Shown one piece after another: positions 26,601 through 34,831 of a stretch of 64,000 nt of DNA (the stretch's first letter is position 1; each line of letters begins with the position of its first letter). The stretch covers positions 992,001-1,056,000 of the forward strand of contig CP099650.1 in NCBI GenBank assembly GCA_024123915.1. The letters run 5' to 3'. The notes under the pieces are model-generated. The model ran no database searches. It was not told where the DNA came from and saw only the letters and a list, made by a program, of their open reading frames with translations. This stretch comes from Oxalobacteraceae bacterium OTU3CAMAD1. Lineage in GTDB: Bacteria > Pseudomonadota > Gammaproteobacteria > Burkholderiales > Burkholderiaceae_D. The translations under genes and the position numbers were made by a program.

Positions 26601-29600
26601 GCGATTGGCAAACCGTGCTGCGTCTGACCGGTGTCCAGGCCGCCAGCATGACGGCCGATAATTTTGTCGGCCACGTCGATCCGGGCGGTGCGCCCGTTCG
26701 TGGCGTGTTCTTGACCGCTACCGACGGGGAGACCGCGTCGGGCGGGCGCCATAACGACACGCTGGTGGGCGACCACGGCAACAATCGCCTGTGGGGGGCG
26801 GGCGGCGACGATGTGCTGCTGGGCGGTGATGGCGACGATGTCCTATACGGCGACTACGGGGACGATAGCGTTGACGCCGGCGGCGGCGACGACCAGTTGC
26901 GCCGCGGCGATGGCCAAGGCAACGACACCTTGCTTGGCGGCGACGGCGACGATCATTTCGAGCTGTTGGATTTCGGGGCTGGCGAACAGGTGCTGGCCGA
27001 CGGGGGCGCCGGCGACGACATTTTCGAGCTCTACTTGGGCGGCGATAGCGACGACCTTCATTTGCGTGGCGGCAGCGGCGTGGACACCTACGTGCTCGAT
27101 CGCGAGTATGTCGGGAAAGCCCGGGCGACGGTGCAAGACTTCGCCGGCGGCGCAGGCGGCGACCAGATCAACATGGACAACTTCCTGCTGGCCACCGGCG
27201 CGCCGTCGGGCGATCCGGCCTGGCGCTTCGACGGCAGCAATCCGTTCGCCACCGGCCACGCGCGCCTGGTGCAGCAAGGCGCCGACACCTTGTTGCAGCT
27301 CGATGGCGACGGCATCGGGCCGGAGGCGTTCCACACCGTGCTGGTGCTGCAAAACGTGCTGGCGACCGAGCTCACGTCGGCCAACTTCAAGAATGGCTTC
27401 GCGCCCGGCGGCACCGCTTCGGGCGGCCTGAACCTGACCGGCAGCGTCTTTTCCGAAAGCATCGCCGGTTCGATCGGCGCCGACCGGCTCATTGGCGGCG
27501 GCGGCAGCGACACCATCGAGGCCGGCATGGGCGACGACTGGGTCTACAGCGGTGAAGAGAGCGCCGATGCGCGCGGCGACGTCCTGTATGGCGGCGAGGG
27601 CCGCGACACGCTGACCGGCGGCGCCGGGGCGGACTATCTGTCGGGCGACGCCGGCAATGACAGCCTTGACGGCGGCGCCGGCGCGGACGGGCTCGACGGC
27701 GGCAACGGCGACGACGTCTACCGGCTCGCCGACAACGCCGACACCGTGCGCGAAGCGTCCGACGGCGGGCGCGATACGGTGCAACTGGCCTGGACCGTCA
27801 CCGGCACCCACCAGTTGGCGGTCAACGTCGAGGTCGTCACGGCCGCTGCGTCGACCGTGGGCGTGCGGGTGATCGGCAACGACCAGGGGGACCTGATGAT
27901 CGGCGGCGCCTTCGCCGACACGCTCGAGGGCGGCATCGGCAACGACACGCTCGACGGCGGCGCCGGCGCCAACCAGCTCAAAGGCGGCGCCGGCGACGAC
28001 GTCTATCTCGTGCGCGCGTTGTCGGACGCGGTCATCGAAGCGGCCGCCGAGGGCGTGGACCGTGTCGAGACCGGCTTGTCGACCTACGCGCTGGGGGCGA
28101 ATATTGACGAGCTGGTCTATACCGGCAAAACTGCCTTCGTCGGCATCGGCAACGCGGGCGACAACCTGCTGGCCGGCGGCGCCGCCAACGACCGCCTCGA
28201 CGGCGGCGCTGGCAACGACACGCTCGACGGTGGCGCCGGCACGGATACGCTCAGGGGCGGCGCCGGCGACGACGTCTATATCGTCGCGCAGGCGACCGAC
28301 GTGGTCACCGAACTGGCCGGCGAGGGCCGCGACACCGTGCGCACCGCGCTGTCGGCCCACACGCTGGTGGCCAATGTGGAAAACCTCACTTACACCGGCA
28401 CGGCGGCCTTCGCCGGCACCGGCAACGCGCTCGACAACGCGATCGCCGGCGGCGACGGCGGCGCGGCGCTCATCGGCCTGGCGGGCAGCGACAGCCTGGT
28501 CGGCGGCGCCGGCAACGACAACCTGCAAGGCGGGGCGGGGAGCGACGTCCTCACCGGCGGCGGCGGCAGGGACAGCATCGACGGCGGTGACGGCGTCGAC
28601 GCGCTCGACGGCCTGCTTGCCCTGGCGGACTACACGATCGCCCGCCCGAACGCCATCGATACCGTGCTCACCGACACCGACGGCAACGTGCTCACCGTGC
28701 GCGGCGTGGAGAACTTCCGCTTCGCCGACGGCGAGCGACCGCTGTTGGCCATCCAGATGGATATCGCCAGCGCCGGCCACGACTACCTCCACGGCACCCG
28801 TGGCGACGATGTGCTCGACGGCGGCACCGGCGTCGATACCATGGACGGCAGCGAAGGCAACGACACCTATGTCGTGTCCAACGCGGCCACGCAGATTAAC
28901 GAACGCTGGGCCGAAGGCTACGATCAGGTAAAGGTTGCGCTGACGGCGCCGGGTACCTACGTCATGGCGATGAACGTGGAGAACGCCACCGTCACGGCGG
29001 CGGCGGGCATCGCGGTCAACGTCACCGGCAACGAACTCGACAACATTATCATCGGCAACGCGGTCGTCAACACGCTCATCGGCGGCGACGGCAACGACAC
29101 GCTCGACGGCCAGGCCGGCGCCGACCGGCTCAATGGCGGCGGCGGCCATGACCGCTACATCGTGCGCGATGCTGGCGACGTCGTCGTGGAATTGGCCAAC
29201 GAGGGCGAGGACACCGTCGAAACCACGCTGGCCGGCTACACGCTGGGCGCCAACGTGGAGAACGTAATATACGCCGGCGCCGGAAGCTTCAACGGCACCG
29301 GCAACGCGCTGAACAACTTGCTGGTGGCCGGGGTCTCGGGCGTTCTCGACGGCGGCGCCGGTGACGGCGACACCGTGGTGGTCAAGGGCGACTTCGCCAG
29401 CTACACAGTGACCCGGCCCAGCGCCACCGACACGGTGCTCAAGGACGCCGGCGGCAATCTGCTGACGTTGCGCAACGTCGAGATCGTGCGCTTCGCCGAC
29501 GGCGACTTGCCGATCGGCCAGGTGCAGGTCAATATCGCCAGCCCCGGCAACGATGTGTTGATCGGCACCGCCGGCAATGATCTGCTCGATGGCGGCGCGG

Positions 29601-32600
29601 GCATCGACACCCTGAGCGGCGACAAGGGCGACGATATCTACGTCATCGCGAACAAGGACGCGGACGTGCGCGAATGGCTGGACGAGGGGATCGACCTGGT
29701 GCGGGTGGCGTCGACGGTGGCCGGCACTTACGTGCTGGCGGCCAATGTGGAAAACGCGACCGTTACGTCGGCCGCGACGGTGTCCGTGGGTCTGACCGGC
29801 AACGAGCTGAACAACGTACTGACCGGCAACGCGGCGGCCAATACGTTGACTGGCGGCGCCGGCGACGACACTCTGGCCGGTGGCGCCGGTAACGATAAGC
29901 TCGTCGGCGGCAGCGGCAATGACATCTATGCAGTGGACGCGGTGGGCGATGTCGTCACCGAGCTGGTCAACGAAGGTCACGACACGGTGCGGACCACACT
30001 GGCCAGCTATGTGCTGGGCGCGAATGTCGAGGAGTTGAGCTACACGGGAGCGGCAGCGTTCCGGGGCACCGGCAATTTGCTGGGTAATGTCATCACCGCG
30101 GGCAACGGCGGTGCCACGCTCGACGGCGCGGCCGGCAACGACACCCTGGCGGGCGGCACCGGCAACGACAGCCTGCAGGGTGGCGCGGGTGACGACGTGC
30201 TGGTCGCCGGCGGCGGCAAGGACACCATCGATGGCGGTCTTGGGGGCGACATGGCTGTCGTGCTGGGCAACCTGTCCAGCTACATCGTTACCCGTCCGAA
30301 CGCGACCGATACGGTCCTGACCGGACCCGGCGGCAATGTGCTCACCCTGCGCAACGTCGAAACAGTCCGCTTTGCCGACGGCGACAAAACGATCGACCAG
30401 ATACAGTTGAACATCGCCAGTGTCGGCAACGACAAGCTGACCGGCACCGCCGGCAACGATGTGCTCAACGGCGGCCAGGGTGTAGACACGCTGACCGGAG
30501 GCGCCGGCGACGACACCTATATCGTCGCCAACGCGGCCACGGCCATCATCGAAGATGTCGGTGGGGGCCTTGACCTGGCGCAGGTGGCGCTGACGGTGGC
30601 CGGCACCTATGTGCTGGCGGCCAACGTGGAAAACGCGACCGTCACATCGGCCGCGACCGTCGCGACCAACCTGACCGGTAATGAACTGGACAACGTACTG
30701 ACCGGCAACGCTGCGGCCAACACACTGACCGGCGGCGCGGGCAACGACAAACTCGACGGTGGCACCGGCAGCGACAAGCTGGTCGGCGGCAGCGGCAACG
30801 ACACTTATGTGGTCGACGCGGCCGGCGATGTCGTCACCGAACTGGCCAACGATGGCTACGATTCGGTACGCACCACGTTGGCCACCTACGCCTTGGGCTT
30901 GAACGTGGAGGAACTGAGCTACGCGGGCGCCACCGCGTTCCGGGGCACCGGCAATCTGCTGAACAACGTCATCAACGGCGGCAACGTCGGCGCCACGCTC
31001 GACGGCGCGGCCGGCAACGACACGCTCAACGGCGGCAGCGGCAACGACAGCTTGTCGGGCGGCGCGGGCGACGACGTATTGGTCGCCGGCGGCGGCAAGG
31101 ACACCATCGACGGCGGTACCGGCGACGACACCGCCATGCTGGCCGGCGCCTTCGCCAGCTACACCGTCATGCGGCCGAACGCGGCCGACACGGTGCTCAC
31201 CGATGCGCTAGGCAATACGGTCACCCTGCGCAATATCGACAAGGTCCGCTTCGCCGACGGCGTCAAGGCTATCGCCGAGGTGCAGGACAACACGGCCAGC
31301 TTCGGCAACGATGCGTTGCTTGGCACCGGCGGCAACGACACCCTCGACGGCGGTCTCGGCAACGACACCATGACCGGCGCCGGCGGCGACGACACCTACA
31401 TCCTGTCCGCCGCCACCGATGTGGTGATTGAACAGGCCGGCGGCGGCAACGACACGGTCCGCCTGGCCTTCGGCGCGGCCGGCACCTACACGATGGCCGT
31501 CAATGTGGAAACGGCGATCGTCACGGCGGCGGCCGTCGCCGTCAACGTGGTGGGCAACAACCTCGGCGTGCGCATCGTCGGCAACGCCGCCGCCAACAAG
31601 CTGACCGGCGGCGACGGCGTCGACACCCTCGACGGCGGCACAGGCAAGGACACCTTGACCGGCGGCGGCGACGGCGACACCTATTTGGTCGACGACGCCG
31701 GCGACGTCATCGTCGAAGCGCAAGCGGCGTCCGGCACCGACCAGGCGCTGGTGTCGGCGGCGAGCTACATCATGGCCGCCAACCTGGAGAAGATGAGCTA
31801 CACCGGTACGGTCAAGTTCGCCGGCACTGGCAACAGCGGCGACAACGTCATCGACGGCGGCGCCTCGACCGGCGCCACGCTCGACGGTGGCGCCGGCAAC
31901 GACACGCTGCGAGGCGGAAGCGGTAACGACAGCTTGATCGGCGGCGCGGGCGACGACCTCATCGACGGACGTGGCGGCAAGGACACCATCGATGGCGGCG
32001 TCGGCGACGACCGCGTCGCGCTGGCCGGCGCGCTGGGCGACTACACCGTCGTCCGTCCGTCCCTGGCTTCCACCGTGCTGACCGACAAGCTGGGCAACGT
32101 CATCACCGTGCGCAACGTCGAGCATTTCGACTTTTCGTCGGGCGGCGCGCTCACGCTGGCCCAGGTGCAGAACAACGTGACCAGCGTCGGCGGCGACGGC
32201 CTGAAGGGCACCAGCGGCGACGACGTCATCGACGGCGGCGCCGGCAACGACACGTTGACGGGCGGCCTTGGCGACGACATCTACGTGCTCGACCGCGCGA
32301 CCGATGTCGTGGTCGAGGAGGCCGGCGGCGGCGTCGACGGCGTGCTACTGGCCTTTGCGGCCGCCGGGTCGTATGTGCTGACGGACAATGTCGAAAACGC
32401 CACGGTGACGGCGGCGGCGAGCATCGCCGTCGGCGTCACCGGCAACGAGCTCGACAACGTCCTGACCGGCAACGCGGCGGCCAACACCTTGATCGGCGGC
32501 CTCGGCAACGATAAGCTAAACGGCGGCGCCGGCAACGACAGCCTGGTCGGCGGCGTTGGCGACGATGTGTATGTCGTCGACGTCGCCGGCGACCGGGTGG

Positions 32601-33253
32601 TGGAAGCGGCCAACGGCGGTTACGACCGCGTCGAGGCCACGGCGGCCGCTTACACGCTGGCGGCCAACGTCGAAGACCTGCTCTACACGGGCAAGCTTGC
32701 CTTCGTCGGCGGCGGCAACGAGCTGGGCAACAACATCACGGGCGGCATCGGCGCCGACGTGCTGAGCGGGGCGGCCGGCGACGATGTGCTGACCGGCGGC
32801 GCCGGGACCGACCGGCTGGTCGGTGGCATCGGCGCCGACACTTTCGTGCTCGACAGCCTGGTCGGATTCGACACGATCGCCGACTTCGTCTCGGGGACCG
32901 ATCATTTGCGCATCGGCCAGGTCGGCCTCGCGCTGGGCAATGGCGACGCCGTGCTCGATGGCGGCGTGCTGCGCAACGGGCCGGGAGGCTTCGCATCGGA
33001 AGCCGAGCTGGTGGTGTTCAGCCAGCGCATGGCGACGGCGACGACCGCCAACGCGGCCAAGGCGATCGGCTCGGCCGACGGCGCGTACACGGTGGGGCAG
33101 ACGGTGTTGTTCGCCGTCTCCACCACCAGCGCCACGTCGCTGTACCTGTTCAAATCGAACGGCAACGACGCCGTGGTCTCCGCCGCCGAGCTGACCCAGG
33201 TGGCGGTGCTGACCGGCACGCCAACGACGGCGCTGGCGGACTACATGATTTAA
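23678..33253 (+). CDS. Giant RTX calcium-binding protein (3191 aa)
   Basis: A paralogue of the preceding RTX protein, but starting directly with RTX nonapeptides (MSITINGSSGNDILRGTKADETLLGGAGDD) and without a DUF4347 domain. The first 1250 residues contain five irregular modules of about 670-810 bp, each with RTX repeats followed by a DFxxGxGGDxIDL, NPF, LVQxGADTLLQ and TADNF segment (conserved DF at about nt 24,182, 24,940, 25,750, 26,419 and 27,133). From about nt 27,600 it switches to the 293-residue units found in the first gene. The C-terminus ends FDTIADFVSGTDHLRIG, then LYLFKSNGNDAVVSAAELTQVAVLTGTPTTALADYMI, a likely type I secretion signal. The role is probably an extracellular adhesin or matrix protein. 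Calcium is needed for folding in this family. Confidence 0.85.
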   Translation: MSITINGSSGNDILRGTKADETLLGGAGDDDLRGGAGRDLLDGGDGDDYLYGGEDGDTLLGGGGNDTLSGGRDAQLDGGAGDDTLYDSSQFSGTEGNTTLVGGAGDDVFRLRYTQWSKGEARVDGGEGADLFDIQQDAGGERILTITGGNGADTYRMSSSYHAVNFKVADFVAGDGPQADRIDLSAMYFSAAGNPFNPAFGFFKLVQAGAAVLLQYDRDGAAGSYYGAQTIMTLSNVSVGALTANNFVHDLRPDGSPMPGKLLTGTDGRDSLTGWLYNDTLDGGAGDDTLSGGEGADLLRGGAGNDYLLDEYGNDSLYGGDGDDRLEGGVNAMLDGGAGNDALSNNGGTATMLGGEGNDFFDLFDRDSGMTVVADGGAGADVFLYWGDNERTSHFLLSGGAGVDTYKSYQYHVVFGWAKMEIADFATGAGGDRIDMTKQLDSIEDWPMGYSGGNPFAADNGYFRLVQQGADTLFQVDGDGLDSGLTFRTVYTLKNVAATALTADNFVGAYAPGGEGKPGLQLTGTDREDTLTGGQLDDTIDGAGGADNISGAAGGDLLRGGDGDDRLDGGVGNDLLDGGAGDDTMDAGTGRDTLLGGEGHDRLSGGVTSVLDGGAGNDTLTGGSTVSGGAGDDLIYVRSSGNNTVVNGGDGNDTLQTSDYSETLNATMTGGGGSDTFRIANEATYLWGAYTVTDFTAGAGGDQIDLLPLLASRDAAGHMYPDLQAQGVPLFKLVQQGMDTLLQVSNGIWSDSSFFTLVVLKNVDAASLTAANFYGVTLDGLGGAGRLIEGGTGDDELQGAHFADTLRGGDGNDTLLGDRGNDLLDGGAGDDRVRLDSDDGNDTVFGGDGNDYIALTNGTTSFVTAQVTIDAGAGDDQLTFDGFGFGVVSASVTGGVGSDTYFITDPDELGQVVVTDFATGADGDRIDLEGLLNEYDSHANGIDTGGNPFRSGLLRLVQDGADTVLQTHPGHTASGDWQTVLRLTGVQAASMTADNFVGHVDPGGAPVRGVFLTATDGETASGGRHNDTLVGDHGNNRLWGAGGDDVLLGGDGDDVLYGDYGDDSVDAGGGDDQLRRGDGQGNDTLLGGDGDDHFELLDFGAGEQVLADGGAGDDIFELYLGGDSDDLHLRGGSGVDTYVLDREYVGKARATVQDFAGGAGGDQINMDNFLLATGAPSGDPAWRFDGSNPFATGHARLVQQGADTLLQLDGDGIGPEAFHTVLVLQNVLATELTSANFKNGFAPGGTASGGLNLTGSVFSESIAGSIGADRLIGGGGSDTIEAGMGDDWVYSGEESADARGDVLYGGEGRDTLTGGAGADYLSGDAGNDSLDGGAGADGLDGGNGDDVYRLADNADTVREASDGGRDTVQLAWTVTGTHQLAVNVEVVTAAASTVGVRVIGNDQGDLMIGGAFADTLEGGIGNDTLDGGAGANQLKGGAGDDVYLVRALSDAVIEAAAEGVDRVETGLSTYALGANIDELVYTGKTAFVGIGNAGDNLLAGGAANDRLDGGAGNDTLDGGAGTDTLRGGAGDDVYIVAQATDVVTELAGEGRDTVRTALSAHTLVANVENLTYTGTAAFAGTGNALDNAIAGGDGGAALIGLAGSDSLVGGAGNDNLQGGAGSDVLTGGGGRDSIDGGDGVDALDGLLALADYTIARPNAIDTVLTDTDGNVLTVRGVENFRFADGERPLLAIQMDIASAGHDYLHGTRGDDVLDGGTGVDTMDGSEGNDTYVVSNAATQINERWAEGYDQVKVALTAPGTYVMAMNVENATVTAAAGIAVNVTGNELDNIIIGNAVVNTLIGGDGNDTLDGQAGADRLNGGGGHDRYIVRDAGDVVVELANEGEDTVETTLAGYTLGANVENVIYAGAGSFNGTGNALNNLLVAGVSGVLDGGAGDGDTVVVKGDFASYTVTRPSATDTVLKDAGGNLLTLRNVEIVRFADGDLPIGQVQVNIASPGNDVLIGTAGNDLLDGGAGIDTLSGDKGDDIYVIANKDADVREWLDEGIDLVRVASTVAGTYVLAANVENATVTSAATVSVGLTGNELNNVLTGNAAANTLTGGAGDDTLAGGAGNDKLVGGSGNDIYAVDAVGDVVTELVNEGHDTVRTTLASYVLGANVEELSYTGAAAFRGTGNLLGNVITAGNGGATLDGAAGNDTLAGGTGNDSLQGGAGDDVLVAGGGKDTIDGGLGGDMAVVLGNLSSYIVTRPNATDTVLTGPGGNVLTLRNVETVRFADGDKTIDQIQLNIASVGNDKLTGTAGNDVLNGGQGVDTLTGGAGDDTYIVANAATAIIEDVGGGLDLAQVALTVAGTYVLAANVENATVTSAATVATNLTGNELDNVLTGNAAANTLTGGAGNDKLDGGTGSDKLVGGSGNDTYVVDAAGDVVTELANDGYDSVRTTLATYALGLNVEELSYAGATAFRGTGNLLNNVINGGNVGATLDGAAGNDTLNGGSGNDSLSGGAGDDVLVAGGGKDTIDGGTGDDTAMLAGAFASYTVMRPNAADTVLTDALGNTVTLRNIDKVRFADGVKAIAEVQDNTASFGNDALLGTGGNDTLDGGLGNDTMTGAGGDDTYILSAATDVVIEQAGGGNDTVRLAFGAAGTYTMAVNVETAIVTAAAVAVNVVGNNLGVRIVGNAAANKLTGGDGVDTLDGGTGKDTLTGGGDGDTYLVDDAGDVIVEAQAASGTDQALVSAASYIMAANLEKMSYTGTVKFAGTGNSGDNVIDGGASTGATLDGGAGNDTLRGGSGNDSLIGGAGDDLIDGRGGKDTIDGGVGDDRVALAGALGDYTVVRPSLASTVLTDKLGNVITVRNVEHFDFSSGGALTLAQVQNNVTSVGGDGLKGTSGDDVIDGGAGNDTLTGGLGDDIYVLDRATDVVVEEAGGGVDGVLLAFAAAGSYVLTDNVENATVTAAASIAVGVTGNELDNVLTGNAAANTLIGGLGNDKLNGGAGNDSLVGGVGDDVYVVDVAGDRVVEAANGGYDRVEATAAAYTLAANVEDLLYTGKLAFVGGGNELGNNITGGIGADVLSGAAGDDVLTGGAGTDRLVGGIGADTFVLDSLVGFDTIADFVSGTDHLRIGQVGLALGNGDAVLDGGVLRNGPGGFASEAELVVFSQRMATATTANAAKAIGSADGAYTVGQTVLFAVSTTSATSLYLFKSNGNDAVVSAAELTQVAVLTGTPTTALADYMI
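28769..32800 (+). repeat. Tandem 879-bp units in the second RTX gene
   Basis: Units begin near 28,769, 29,540, 30,419, 31,298 and 32,183. Spacings are 771, 879, 879 and 885 bp, the same unit length as in the first RTX gene. The 771-bp unit is shorter by 108 bp (36 residues). Some stretches, such as the TYVLAANVENATVTSAATV coding segment, are nearly the same at DNA level in both genes. Confidence 0.8.
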
Positions 33254-33285
33254 GGGACGGCCCCACGGACAGCTGGCGTTGTCTG

Positions 33286-33389
33286 AAACACGTAGGGCGG
33301 ATTAGCGCAGCGTAATCGGCCAATGCATGAGCCGTCGGAACGCATGCATGGCCGATTACGGCGTTCCGCCTAATCCGCCCTACGTGTTT
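33286..33389. repeat. Palindromic repeat, copy 1 (CACGTAGGGCGGATTA type)
   Basis: A 104-bp inverted repeat with outer arms AAACACGTAGGGCGGATTA and TAATCCGCCCTACGTGTTT and an inner GTAATCGGCCA / TGGCCGATTAC dyad. It lies between convergent genes and could act as a bidirectional terminator. Two more copies occur at 55,108 and 62,678. Confidence 0.85.
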
Positions 33390-33398
33390 TAGAGCTTG

Positions 33399-34664
33399 CT
33401 AAGGGCGCACGAAATCCAGCAGCGCCGGCATGCAATGCCGGCGCATGTCGTAGCGTTCGACGATGGTTTGGCGGGCGGCGTCGCGCAGGTGCTGTAGTTC
33501 TGCGCGCCGTTCCAGCGCGTCGGCCACCCCCGCCGCCAGCGCCTGGTGGTCGAAGAAGTCCACCAGCAAGCCGTTGCGCCCGTGTTCGATCACCTCGCGC
33601 ACCGGCGCCGTGTCGGACGCGACGATCAGGCAGCCGCAGCTCATCGCCTCCATCAGCGACCACGACAGCACGAACGGGTAGGTCAGGTAGGTGTACACCG
33701 CCGCCACCTGCATCAGTTGCGTCAGCACCTCGTGCGGCACTTTGCCGACGAAATGCACGCGGTCGGCATCGATGCCGCCGGCCACCTCGTCGCGGAATAT
33801 CTGTTTCCACGTTTTGCCCTTGGGCGGCGCGGCGCCGTAGCTGACGCCGTCGCCGCCGACGATGACCACGCGCGCGTTGGGCCGGCGCTTGAGCAGCGCC
33901 GGCAGCGCCCGCATGAAGATGTGATAGCCCCGATACGGTTCCAGCTGGCGCGCTACGAACACCACCACCTCGTCGCCGGGGCGCAAGGTGATGCCGGCCG
34001 TTCGCAGTTGCACCGAGGCCGCGGCGTCGGGCCGGAAGCGGTCGGTGTCGATGCCGTCGTGGATGACCGAGATGCGCTCGCGGAACCAGGCCGGATGGCG
34101 GTCGCGCTGGAACGTGGTCGGCGACAAGGCGCCGTCGGCCACAGACATCGCGTGCAGCAGATGGGTGTTGCGCAGCCGGAGCCGCTGCACCGCCGCCGCG
34201 TTCGGCCGCGAGAACTCGGGATCGAAGAACGAGTCGCCGCCCTCGAGCTCATAGTAGTACTCGGCGTAGACCAGCAGTTTGGCCTTGGGGAACACGTCCT
34301 TGACGAACAGCGCTTCGCCCCAGCCCGGATGGACGAAGACCACGTCCGGCGCGTAGCCCTCGTCCTTGAGCGCTTGCATGGCGGCGGCGGCCGATTCGCC
34401 CCGCAGCACCTTGCTCTGCAGGTCCTTGAGCTGGTGGGGCGCCGCGCGGTCGGCGGCCGCCTCGACCGCGTGGCGCAGGTAGCGCACGCCGGGCGTGGCG
34501 ACGGCCGGCTCGCACATGCCGAGGCCGACCACTTCGTGCCCCTGGGCCGCCAGCGCGGGCGCCAGGTGCTTGAATTGGCCGGGGAAATTCTGGTGGATGA
34601 ACAGGTATTTATGGCGTGCTTGCAAGGCGTGACCTATGGTGTGGGAGGGGCGGGAAGCGGACAT
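33399..34664 (-). CDS. GT4-family glycosyltransferase
   Basis: A 421-residue GT-B fold glycosyltransferase. The N-terminal domain begins YLFIHQNFPGQFKHLAPALAAQGHEV, a typical GT4 donor/acceptor loop region. The C-terminal domain has LEPYRGYHIFMRALPALLKRRPNARVVIVGGDGVSYG, VHFVGKVPHEVLTQLMQVAAVYTYLTYPFVLSWSLMEAMSCGCLIVASDTAPVREVI and NGLLVDFFD, the GT4 nucleotide-sugar site including the E-x7-E region. It would transfer a sugar to a lipid or polysaccharide acceptor at the cytoplasmic face, but substrates cannot be read from sequence. It stands alone, with no other polysaccharide genes adjacent. Confidence 0.85.
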   Translation of the reverse strand: MSASRPSHTIGHALQARHKYLFIHQNFPGQFKHLAPALAAQGHEVVGLGMCEPAVATPGVRYLRHAVEAAADRAAPHQLKDLQSKVLRGESAAAAMQALKDEGYAPDVVFVHPGWGEALFVKDVFPKAKLLVYAEYYYELEGGDSFFDPEFSRPNAAAVQRLRLRNTHLLHAMSVADGALSPTTFQRDRHPAWFRERISVIHDGIDTDRFRPDAAASVQLRTAGITLRPGDEVVVFVARQLEPYRGYHIFMRALPALLKRRPNARVVIVGGDGVSYGAAPPKGKTWKQIFRDEVAGGIDADRVHFVGKVPHEVLTQLMQVAAVYTYLTYPFVLSWSLMEAMSCGCLIVASDTAPVREVIEHGRNGLLVDFFDHQALAAGVADALERRAELQHLRDAARQTIVERYDMRRHCMPALLDFVRP

Positions 34665-34831
34665 GCCTGCCAGTATACATTGCCGTCAATCACCACTGCG
34701 TGTCTGGCCGGCTGTGCGGTTCGCCGTGCGGCGCCCGTTGTTGGGTATAATCGTTGCATTATCCGCTAGCCGGCCCGCCGCGTTTGCGTTCCGCACCCGC
34801 CTCACTTCCTCACTAGATAAAATTACTCTTC

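Noticed and set aside
26843..29980. A 1045-codon open frame opposite the second RTX gene
   Set aside because: Same cause: repeat periodicity and very high third-position GC. No domain or ribosome binding site.
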